Made by a program: the position numbers and the translations under genes | Shown: positions 47,880 to 59,718 of the stretch, one piece after another | Numbering within the stretch: the first letter of the stretch is position 1 | How the letters are laid out: every line of letters begins with the position of its first letter | The notes under the pieces: generated by a model | What the model was told of the DNA's origin: nothing | Databases searched by the model: none | Seen by the model: the letters and a program-made list of their open reading frames with translations, nothing else | NCBI GenBank assembly: GCA_030544215.1 | Contig: JARZZO010000014.1 | Location: forward strand, 19,502,234-19,566,233 | Source: Zantedeschia hybrid cultivar | Lineage: Eukaryota > Streptophyta > Magnoliopsida > Alismatales > Araceae | Reading direction: 5' to 3' | DNA: 64,000 nucleotides

Positions 47880-48540
47880 AGATTTGAACCTCAGGTGACC
47901 CTCAGTGATTCAGGGAGAAGAACCCTCTGATACCTAATTCAATGGATGATAGTATAGGGGAAGGGAGCAGTGAGAGTTCTTTGGACGGTAGAGCTGCATA
48001 GTGTGCATACCTTGGGTCTGTTGTCTTCCCCTCTTATTTATGCAGGCTTTCAGCATCTACCTGTAGAAGATTGCTGTCCTGCATTCTACAGAGCCAGAAT
48101 GTAGCAAGGATCGTAATTTCCTTCATGGAAAGGCGGGGATCAATCCCATCATCCCCGCGTTTATGGGGCCGTGATGCCCATTACCTCCTGTAGTGGGAGA
48201 GGTTGCTTAATGAGGACAGGACTACCCTAGTTTGACTTTGCCAGGAGGTGCCCTGCTGTAGTAGCATGCGAACCAGGTGCTCCTCCGGATCTCGAGATGT
48301 CTGGGGTTCTCTCGAGTCCGAAGATGATGCTTCACGCTCGAAGCTTTGGTCAACGCACGGGGCCTGGTAACTTGCCCCTTCCGTCCAGGCGAACCACAAC
48401 GCAGACTGTGGCCCGCTGTCGGGCCCAACATGGGCCAGAGCTGGGCTAAACCGGACCAGCCCAGTTTTATCCTGTTCACGAACTATTTCAGGATGCTAAA
48501 CTGGACCGGCCCAGTTTCATCCTCTTCACGAACTATTTTA
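47880..48540. mobile_element. Possible LTR-like fragment
   Basis: CTCTGATACC (47918) resembles the complement of an iMet primer site. A TTATTTATGCAGG stretch near 48034 reads as a TATA-like sequence on minus, and the right part is GC-rich. No matching TG...CA ends or target duplication were found, so classification is tentative. A 50-bp tandem duplication (GCTAAACCGGACCAGCCCAG / GCTAAACTGGACCGGCCCAG) lies at 48445-48540. Confidence 0.3.
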
Positions 48541-48879
48541 GGGATTTTAATAAAAGCTTTTTTAACAAACATCAACACAAAGTGCAATAGCGTATGCTAA
48601 TATTGCCTCTTAATAGCGGTGCTCTTCTATAGGTGGCCTCAAAATTTGTTGGAGCTGGACCGAGCTTCCTTATGTCTCATATAAATTAAGGCATATGCAA
48701 AAGAGCTGCACACGAGTTGAAGTGGTATAAGATGAGGTCTCTTATACATGCCACCGCTGCGAGTGATAACTGAGAGTAAGCAAAAGGCATTTTCACCATC
48801 CCTGCATAGTACACTGCGAGTACCACACCAGCGAAGCTGCCGCCTTAGCCCTCATTTTCACTCATTTCTACATCATCTA

Positions 48880-49352
48880 ACCCGTTTTCGTTTCCGAATG
48901 ATCATGTATCTTATACATCCATCCACACACACAACAATGAAAATATCTCTTCACAATTTGATAAAAATAAGATACATTTTTATGCCACATGTTTGAGTAT
49001 ATTCATATGTAAATTTAAATTGATAGATAAAATAAATTTCAACATTTAAAATTCACAGACTACTAACTTTTACATATATTAAACTAATTGTAAATTTAAA
49101 TTTTTTAATTACTAAAAAATATTAAAAAATAAATACTAACAGTGATTTTAAATAACTTCTTAATATAACAATGATGATGACAAAAACTTCCATTTACTTC
49201 TATTTTCATTTCCGATTTTTAATTTAAAAACGAAAATAGATACGGAAGCGGAGATACTCACTTTCGTCTCCATTTCCATCTCTGATAAATCTAAAACAGA
49301 AGCGAAAGATGCTATTTTTGTTTCCGTCTCCGACTCGTTGACAATCCCATTC
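48880..49352. mobile_element. Relic of the hAT element E family
   Basis: Collinear with 20260-20830. Shared blocks include GAATGATCATGTATCTTATA, CATGTTTGAGTATATTCATA, AAATTTAAATTGATAGATAAA-like sequence and ACTCACTTTCGTCT. The right end TTGACAATCCCATT is a decayed version of the TIR. The TA microsatellite of the other copy is absent. Confidence 0.7.
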
Positions 49353-50290
49353 AACGGAACAAGTGATTCTTGCCTTTTAAGTAGAATGACTTATTTCACT
49401 TAGTTTAAGAATAACATCTTCACTCTCACAGCAAATAAGTTGCATAATCCGTCATGTTTGACCCTTATCCCGCAAACAAACCGGCCCTAAGTGGACCCAA
49501 TAACAAAACCTTTACATGATATCAGAATGGATTTTGTATCCTGAGTGTCACACGTCTGACTATGGTGTCTAATGCCCACGTGACAGTACTGAATGGAATA
49601 TGGGCTCGCAACGAAACAAGTCGACGACCAAATCCTCACTAAAAGAACCCAGTCATTCTGCACGTTCTCCACTGATACACCCGGAAATTGGACAAGAATT
49701 GATACCAGCACAAATGCTGCCGAAACAAGAAACTGAGCTTCGGCTGTCAGATGAGTCGCTCGCAATCTCAAAACATCACTTGGAGCTACTATCAGTTGTG
49801 ATTTCTGCGCTATACAAACCCGTTAGAAGTGATTAATCGGCCTACAAACATATATAAATTTCTGCACCTTCAGAGAACGTCAGCAGTTTATCTCAACCCT
49901 GCAGAAAAAAAACGGCGGAACTGTGGATTCTTACTCTGTATTGCATATAAGAAAGGGGCACATGTGCGAGCTCTACACAAGCAGGAAGGAGAGGGTAGAA
50001 GGGTTTACACAATTGAAAATGCCTTTTCTTTTCTGCCCCAGTGCTGTTATCTGGCGATTGACGACTCTATATACACTACAATACAACAAAGGGCAGGGCA
50101 CTACCCAAAGCGCGGAATGCGGGGATTTTGAAGAAAAATGGAGAAAGGGATATTAAATTAAATAATATGAAGGGGGTAATATAAGAACCCCTGGCTACAA
50201 GTTTCCTGAACGGTCTCCAGCAACAGAGACCCAGGCTCAAAAATGAGGCATCCAGCCCCCTGTTTTCCTATTTGTGCTATCACATGGCTC
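49353..50290. other. PRAF 3' UTR and downstream spacer
   Basis: Downstream of the PRAF stop. Open frames here (for example 49487-49771 on -, 49829-50131 on +) show no recognisable domain and are left out. Confidence 0.4.
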
Positions 50291-53200
50291 CTACTTCCCT
50301 TGGGGAGATGGCAAGAACTCCTCTTCCGATCTGCGGGTAGACTGGGAGGACAGGGCCGATGACGTTCTGTCCAAGCCGCGGACATTGTACTTCTGATACA
50401 CCCTGTCCCGGTTCTCCGACCACCAAGCCTCCGCCTGATGCTCTCCGAATCTTCTCCGGCTGCATTCCATTTTTCCAGTTTCAAATGTAAACTAAATTTC
50501 ACCAAGCCAAAATAAATCCTTACATTCAGAACAATGTTAATTTTTTGAACAATAAAAGGGACCATTTCCTGCACCTAGATAACTGTCTCATGGTAGAAAG
50601 GACATACATCTGCATGCTCCCTCTTTTTATTTAATAATAGCAACAACAATAATAATAATATCATAAGGTTTATTCAAGATGCCACATCAATCCTTCACAT
50701 CCCAGAGCTACTTAGCTTCAGCTAGGCCTCAGAATAAGATAAGCGGTTCGCATTGAACAAAAAGCTAGAGAACACGTTTTTTATCAATTTATACATAGCA
50801 ATCTTTACCATTGGAGAATTAGTATTTTCTGTGCACAGATGAGGGAAAATGGTGGGATGTGTGAACAAAGTTAAAGAAACAAGAGATAGGTGTGTGACAG
50901 TTCAAGGAAAAAGAGGTAAGGTAAATAAATATTTGAAGAACTTGGGCCCTTTTCTGTGCAGAGATATGACCATTTGATGCTTCAGAAGAAGATGCTACCC
51001 ACTCCAGAAACAAAGTGTTCACAATAAACTGGTGGGAACAGAGATAGGAAGACTGTACCTGAACCGCACCCTTTTGAGATCTCTAGTTCCATCTCGCAAT
51101 GCAACCAGTGTTATATATACACCTGGTTCATACTGTTCTATCCATTCCGCTTCTACTTGAGGAGTATTAGTCGACGAGGGACTTCTTGCCTTCAAAACAT
51201 TGCTATTTTGAAAACCTTCAGTGTCCTTGTTATCAACTACATCTGCTCTACTGCTGATCACTGTACCTCCATTACTGCTGTGATATGCCATTTCTTGTTC
51301 TTCTCTTCCAGTGGAGTTCATAACTCTCTGATTTTGAGGATGTTCATTCATTTCCATGGTTTCAGGACCATCCATGTGCACCTGCGTTGGGCTCGAAATT
51401 CCATTGGCAACTGACACTGATGAGTTGATTGCTGACAAAGAAGGCAAATGTGAACCATCTATGTCATTTCTTAACTGATGCTCCCCACTCAAGTTTGAGT
51501 TATAAATGGAATTTGCTTCAGCACCATTTGGCAGATACATTGGCCTGATACTGTCACCGTCATAGGCTCCAAGAGGCAGTTTCTCTGCCATGTCTTTGAG
51601 CTGTGGAAGTATTTTGCGATTGCATTAAATTAGAGTCAAGAACATCACAGAACTAACAAAGAAAAAAGAGAAGCACATGCAACAGAAATGGTTTGTCCAA
51701 GAAACAGAAGCAATGAGATGCATGTGCAAACTGCAAACATAACCTACATAAGCAAACAGTGACAAGCTTCAGTAGTAAAAAGACCGTGCCACTAGAACAA
51801 TTTCGTGTTGGTTAATACCTGCAGCACTGAGGGTCCGTATTGCACTGACCCTCAGTGCAGTGGGTAAATAATAAAAAAATGATTTTTTTTTAGGTGGGTC
51901 CCGAGATGCCCTACATGTCCGTACAGGCCGATCTCCAATCAGACGACCCCAAAAATCTGAAAATCAAAAACCTGTTATTGGGCTCGGCCAATTAAAGGCT
52001 TTTTTTACTGTTCATTGGGGCTCGATTTTTTATTTTTCAGATTTTTTAGGGTCGTCCGATTAGAGATCGGACTGTAGGACTAGGACATGTAGGTACCTTG
52101 GGCCCACCTAAAAAAAAAATTCAAAAATTTGTTTTTCAATTTATCCACTGCACTGAGGGTCAGTGCAATACCGACCCTCAGTGTAGCAAGTCGGACTCTT
52201 TGGTGTCATGCCCCTTGTGGCCTGATTTTAATAGTAAATCCATTTTTTTTTTTTAATCAACATCATTTTTGTGAAGTTAAATGTCCTTTAAACAAACAAT
52301 GAGCAAATAATGAAATAGTGGATAATGCATCTCTGAGCCAATAGCAAGGAGAATCATCAATCCACCCATGAGAAAATAAAAATATGTTTTCCACAGCACT
52401 TGCAAGTTGCAACAGAACATTAAAAACTAAAGTCTTTAATAGGACCCAGCTATTCTAGTAAATCATTCAGTAAAATTAAGTAACCTCTCAACTAAAATCT
52501 CCCTAGTAGGTGTAGTAGTAACAGAGCTTCTTGCTAAATATGAGACAGCTCATACAGACGTCAGGCATGCACCCGTACAAGTCATGCAACTTTATTTACT
52601 GAAAATACATCAGGAAAAGAACAATGAATACTGTTCATCAGACCTGGCATTCTTCAGCAAGGATGTGCCAGATAAAAAGTTATCATGTAATGTCATTTAC
52701 ACTAGTTCCACCCTCCAACAAGAGCGAGTAAACCACAGAGCTAAGCCACCATCTAACAGAATTAGGAACTTGCCCCACCCCCCGCACAGTAGCTTCCCCG
52801 GGGTTTACTGGGCAACCGGGTTTCCCTCGACATCTAAAAAACACAGAATTGGGAGCTAGTACCTACAGCCACACACATACAATACAGCTAACTTGTATTT
52901 TCGCGGTGTCTTGCATGGATTTGGCAACGGAAATGTTGACATCTTTATGAACATTGTAAACAAGAAAGGGGGGAAAAATACAAACAGAAACCCAACAGTT
53001 GGTTTGCTGATGGAACTAACAAAGCCAAGAGAAAAACAACCAGAGTGGTCTCAGATGAACATTTCAAATTATGAACGATCGAGACACTTGAACTTGAATC
53101 CCAAGTTATATAGACCATTGAAACAATAATGTTTGCATTACCATGCAGCTTCTAAAAGTAACAAATTGCTCTGTACTTTTTAGATGGACAAGAGACAGAT

Positions 53201-56200
53201 AATCGGAAAAATAATTCTGTCAAGAGGCACATTTCAAATTTTTTTGGGCATTGGCAATTGGACAAAAGGATCTATAATTCAGTGGACTTAGTTCTCTGAA
53301 CACTGGTTGCACACCCCAGAGATGACCATGGATAAGAAGAATCAACAAACAAACAAGTGAACTATTTCATTCTCTACCAAAGCATGAGAACAGATTTTGG
53401 GCAATAGAAATGACTGCTTCGATATAACCAAGAGTAAACCCACGGGACCAGGATCAAGCCCCATATCACCGGTGCCCTGAGCTGTGGGCAATAGAAATAC
53501 CTTGGAACCTACAGATTGGTTGTTTCACTGAGAAAGCAAGTGAATGTTGAAATAATTTGAAAAATATCACATTCCATATTCTAAAACAAGCAACTATCAT
53601 CTGGAAACAAGTGCCTCCATGTTTCTATGCTACATCCAAGAAAGATGGGCAAAAGGGATGAAATGAAAACTACCTGCGCAGTTAAGGACTTGATAACTTC
53701 CTTCGCAGCTTTAGACTTTGCAGATTCCTCTGCAGCTAGTGCCATTGCCTCCTGAGCTTTCTTTGCCGACTTTTGTAGCTCAAATTCTTGACGTTCACAG
53801 CGTTGTTTAAGACTGTCAACCTAAACAAGTTCAACATAACAGATGTATATTATTATCGGAAAAGACCTCTAAGTTAGCCAACACAGACCACAAGAACACT
53901 AACCTGGGCACGTAGTTTCAGCACTTCTTGGTTCAGAAGATCATTTGCTTTCTTCAAGCTATCAGACACACTTTTGGAGAATGAAAGACCCGTCATCGTA
54001 GGTACTGGTGTTGCAGAACGTGGGGGACTCGGTTTCCTTGAGAAAGGAGAAACAGCCCTGGAGCTGCTCACGGAATGAGCTACCGAAGTATTCACTGGCT
54101 TGGGAAAAGCCCGACGTAAATCAGCTGCTGTAGGAAAAGCCACGTCTTTTAATTGGGATAATGGAGGAACTTGGGAAGTTCTCATCAAAGATAACGAGTC
54201 ATGTTTCTTTACATGTTTAGCTGCCTTAATGTCCAGATTTTTAATTAAATCCAAATTGCTAGGCAGTGAATCCTTTGATTGTTTTGACTCTGCCTTCTCA
54301 AACCTTTCTTTACTTTCACCAGAGAGTCGGGGTACAACTAGCTTCTTAGTATTTACACCACCAGACTCTAGCATTTTATTCAACTTTACATAACAAGTGT
54401 CACATACACGATATGGTTTGCTATGATTTGGAGACAATGCTGCCCCCAAGGCCTTTCTAGAGCTACAAGAGTGGCAGTGTACAAGTCCACAATTGTAGCA
54501 GTTGTGCCTCTTTCGTGTGAATCCAAATGCCTGTCTACATGCTGAACATTGAGACTGTTCTGAACCAGATACCCACTTATGATGACAAATGGCGGCTGTA
54601 AAATTGGAACCACAAGCAATGCGTTTAACAGACCTGTCTTTCAATGCATCAACAAGTGTCGGTGTTTTACGATCTTCAATGTCTCCATGGCCTAATCTTC
54701 CATTGGCCCCCTTTCCCCATGTATAGACCTCATTCCTGGTGGTCAGCACAGCAACATGGTAAGAACCACAGGCAACCTCTGATACAGATTCACCAAGAAG
54801 TTTATCTTCGACCAAGGAAGGTGCTTTTCCATCTGAAGATGGATTTCCAAGTTGACCATAGACAGTACTTCCCATGGTGAAGATCTGTCCAGATGTGGTC
54901 AGACCAACAGTAATACTATGCCCACATGCTAACTTGTGAAAATTGTAATCAATAAGAGACGGCACACATGTTGGCTTAAGCCGTGGCTCTTTATCACCGT
55001 GGCCAAGACGATACTTATCCCCATCGCCCCACGTGAACAACTTTCCTGATGACCCACTAGCACTCGACTGCGTGACAATAACCTCTACTACAGCAGCAGT
55101 GTGCCAGACTCCGCAAGCAACAGCAATGGTCCTCAACCCCATTAATGATTCTACTTCCCTTGGATATGCGACACTTTCTCGGTTTCCATGACCTAAGACA
55201 CCAAATGTCCCATCACCAAATGTGAACAGCTGCCCAGTTGTAGTTATCAAGGCAGTATGCCATGTGCCACATGTAACATAGGCTATTTGGAGACCATCCA
55301 AATGTCCTGAAACCCTTTTTGGTATCCAGTGGCTGACATCAGTACCATGACCCAGAAGACCAGCATTGTGCAGACCATCACCCCAGGTATATAGTTCTCC
55401 AGCTGCCGTAATAGCACAAGTATGGAACTCTCCGCAAGCAACAAAATCAACATTATTGACTGCTAAAGATTCAACAAGACGTGGATGAATAGCATCCGTT
55501 CCCACCCCATGTCCAAGGCGTCCTCCAGATTCTTCACCCCATGTGAAAACCTCCCCATGCTTTGTAACCAATGCAGCATGTCTAACACCACAAGCCACAT
55601 GATAAGCATCCAAAACAACATTGGATTCCAAGGGCCTTGGTAGAAGGACATCAATTCTGCCACTCCATGGACTCGGAGTTTTATCAGCACCAGCCCTAGA
55701 AGAACTGTCACAGATAACTTCCCCCCATATGTAAATATCCCCTAAAGCATCACAATCATCCTGAGCAGAACCATGACTAGAAGTGCTGGGAGCACTCGAA
55801 ACACTGACCCGAAAGACATCTGAAGAAGCTCCTTTTACTTGCATATTCATTACATTTGACCTCTCTGATTCAGCTGGTTTTCTGAAATGATAAGTGTTTG
55901 GAAATGTATGTGCACTTAAGCTGCTATCAGGTGAGCTAATGTCAAGATTGGTGCCAATCGAACTATCACTTAAACTGTTGGAAGTTAAATCCCTGCTGTC
56001 CTGAAACAATATATCAACAAGTTGATAGCTTAGAAATGATTACTTTAAATCACTGCAAAACTTGGATAATTTAAATCACTGAAAAATTTGGATAAGATAT
56101 CAAAGAAGGTATTTGAAGACGAGTTGCATGCAGGCAGAAAACAGAAATTTGACTCAGTACACCTAGATGGAATCAGTTCCTGATGAAGATTGGGATATAT

Positions 56201-59200
56201 CTAGAAAAACAAACCTTTCTGCCATAATTTTGCATGGTGACCATTTGAAGATCCTTGTTGAGGGTCATTTTGTGACTTAGTATTTACCTCTCAATTTTCT
56301 TCGATTTATGAACTTACGGGAATCATGATTTTCCGGTCATTGGATATGGAGGCTTAGACCCGCAACGCGATTATCGAGATGTGGATGCGACCTAAAGTGT
56401 ATATTGACTCGCCCATGTAAGAGGATTATAAGGGTTTGTTAAATTAAACTCTTTCTGCTGGTCCATAGAGCAGCGTTGATTATCCTGCTGTAATAGGAAA
56501 ATCCTTTGATTTCTTTTTAAAAGGAATCTCACTTTCTAAAGTCGCTCACGCAGTGCACAACATCACTGTCTCTCAATTTTCTCACATATTGCTTAAGAGG
56601 TTAGAAGTTCATCCCAAAATTCTCCATGTTATTCGAAAATATTGTACAAATGTACTATTCATAGTACTGTTCACTGACACTATTCACACGTTATTGTTTA
56701 TCAGTTACTGTTCATGGGTACCATTCATGGGTACCGTTCAAGGGTTACAAGTGTGCCCCACCATACATCGGGTCAGTTTTGAAAATATCTGACGGTAAAA
56801 AAAAACCCCATTTGTTTGGTGAAAACATGTTATAGAATGCATATCGATGCACGTGGTTAACGTGTTCTCGGGAGATCCCTACATGAAACGGGTTGATCTT
56901 GAAGACCAGCTGGTTATCAAAATCATCATTTGATGAACAAGGATGCGGCATGCCTATCGAGATGTACTACTATTCATGCGCCATCAATGGTTCCCGACCA
57001 TAAGTCAAGCCTATTTCAAATCATTAAATTGCGATTGGAATCGCTTTTATGATGAAGCAGATGCGGCACGCCTATCAACGTGCACTATTCATATTCTGCC
57101 CAACACTTGCCAATCCCCGATTAGGGCCATGCTTTATCAGAACACTTTGTTCCTTAATTGAATTGAGATTGTCTTGTGCACATATCGGGTTAGCATTATA
57201 GAGACGGCACGCATGCCAAGGCAACAGTGCAGGCCTTATTACAAATTGGGAATCGGGTCTTAGTGACTGGAGCCATCACCACAGCTGAAAACCCATATTG
57301 ATTTGCTTGTTTTATCTTAAACGTGCATGGCACACTTTCTTGGGCACTATTCACCCCTGGCGACGAATGCCCCCAGTGGACCCCATAGACAGGCAATGAT
57401 ACAAGACAGTACTGCATCACTGGAATATTCTGTTAACATGTCAAGTTTTTGACGGCATGCCAATCCACAGCTGAGATTATTTAAACCTGTGTCAAATTGT
57501 GTAGGCAGTAGGCATCCATTTCGAGGCATGGTGAGGTTGAGGGCGACACCCAGACTATGGACGGACTAAATGGCCAGAGTTGGTATTAATGGCTGCAACG
57601 TATGAATGAAAGTGGGTCGGCCTGCTTTCATGAGGCAATGATCATGCGATATTTTCCATCAGGCAATGAACCACAGCTCACCAATCATCGTTCATTTACG
57701 ACGTCAGGCCGAGGGGCTTAGACTCATGGTGTGCCACCTCACAGTGTGAAAGTGGGCCGAAAATAATGGAGTGACAATGGGCCAACGAGGGCTTCACATT
57801 GAATATGAGTTCAAGAAGAAATATGGCGTCGCCAAGGGCTTGCGAAGTATCCATTGGATACATCGTAGGGTGGCTGCGACATATTCAATGGATACGTCGC
57901 AATTGGATAGGTCACAAGGACCTTGCGACGTATCTAACCCCCCCCCCCCAAAATACCTTGGAGAAGAGAGGGTGAGAGTTGTATATGGCAAAGGTTTTTT
58001 CCTTAGTTTTTCAACCCATTTACAAGAGGGGCATATGGGTGTATTTATAGACTTTCACACCCAATAGAAAACTACCAAGTGGCAGCGTACAATTGGCCCA
58101 TCTAGGTGGGGCCTAGCCTAGCTGGCAGCACACCACATTGGCTGAAGCAAAGGAGGTCCACTTGGCTTTCCCTCACTGGCCCATGTAGGCTCAAGTGGGA
58201 CCCACTTGTATTTTTATTTTCCAACAAAAAATATTTTTTTTTTCAGGGAAAGGATGGGCCGAGGCTGAGGATACATCACGGGGAGGCCGCGACGTGCATG
58301 GGGAGGGATGGCAGCACCTGCTGCAACCCCGTGGGGTGCTGCTGCCCCTAAGGGGCAGCAGACCCTTGGGTGGTGCCGCACCCTATGGGCGGCAGACCCC
58401 TTACAGCCTATGGGCAGCAGGCCCGAAGGCTGCTGCCAAAGGCAGCAGATGCGGGGTCAGATGGGAGGCTTTTTGGGTTTTTCCCCTTCCTAGTTTTCTG
58501 ATTTTTAGGGAGGGTTTTTGGGGATTTTTTATTTCTTTTTTATTTTTCAGGGAATTTTCTTTTATTTTCCAAGAGATTTTTGTTGAAAGGCCCCTCCTAT
58601 TTTATTCATTTTTTCATATTATGGCTTTCTAAATTTTTTTGTCAACAATCCTAATGATGCTTTAATAGGCATTTGAAGAAATGACAAAGAATGCTACTCC
58701 ACTTGGTGATCTGATCTTCAACTAGACAACCGGAATTAAGCCCATCTTTCAAAATCCACCATTCAATCGGTAAATTGGATAGCAAGGGTGCCGCATGCAG
58801 TGTGGTATGCCACACCCCTTTGGGCATGGCACTGTATCATTCCTTGAGACTAAGGTGTGTGAAACATGAATCTCAGAATAATACTACCAAACTTTGAAAC
58901 CACAAGCTTTGAAATCGCACCTTAAAAAAAAAAAACTTTGAAACCACAAAAAGGACACAGCAAATAAACTTGGAGGTTGGGTTGAAAATTCTGTATGAAC
59001 TTGTTAACAAAATCCTTTAACAGATATAGGAAAAGTGATCCGCAAGCAACTTTCCAGAAGAGACAACTGGGAAAGCAAAGTGATACTCCAGGAGGCCAAG
59101 TAGACTTGAGAACATGATTGGTAGTATCAGTTGATACCGATACGTATCGGTATCGGCTCTGTTATCAAAGGCGACAGAGGCGATCGCCTAGGCGATGAGG

Positions 59201-59675
59201 CGAGGCGAGGCGCCCACAAGCCGCCTCGCTGCGACCTTTGTCGCCTAGGCGATCGCCGTAATCGCCGCAATCGCCGAGGCATTCGCCTCCGCACGCTTCG
59301 TCTGCCTTCCTCGCCTTATACGTCGCCTTGCCCGGCCCAAGAAGCTATCAGACGGTTCACCCGGCCCATTCACCCGGCCCGTATATACTCTTTTATAAGC
59401 CCGAGCGCCCCGAATCGATACCCTCTTTCGTCCCCTCCACTTGAGCGAACCCTAACACCCCGCTCCATACGCCCCTCCGCATCCTCCGACGATGGGAGAC
59501 AACAGCAGCAGGAAGGTAATGGCAACTTCGGCGGTCTCATCCAACTCCAGCGTACCTTCCGGAGAGTCTAACAGTCTCCTTCGACTCCAACGTCGTGTCT
59601 TCAAGGGACTCTGGTGGTCTCCTCCATCTCCGGTATGTCTTCCGTGGATTCCGACGGTCATCTTCACGAGGTAAG

Positions 59676-59718
<43 letters not shown>

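Noticed and set aside
49487..49771. Possible Copia polyprotein C-terminus on plus (VDPITKPL-like)
   Set aside because: Only a few residues resemble the motif and stops follow at once; not enough for a call.
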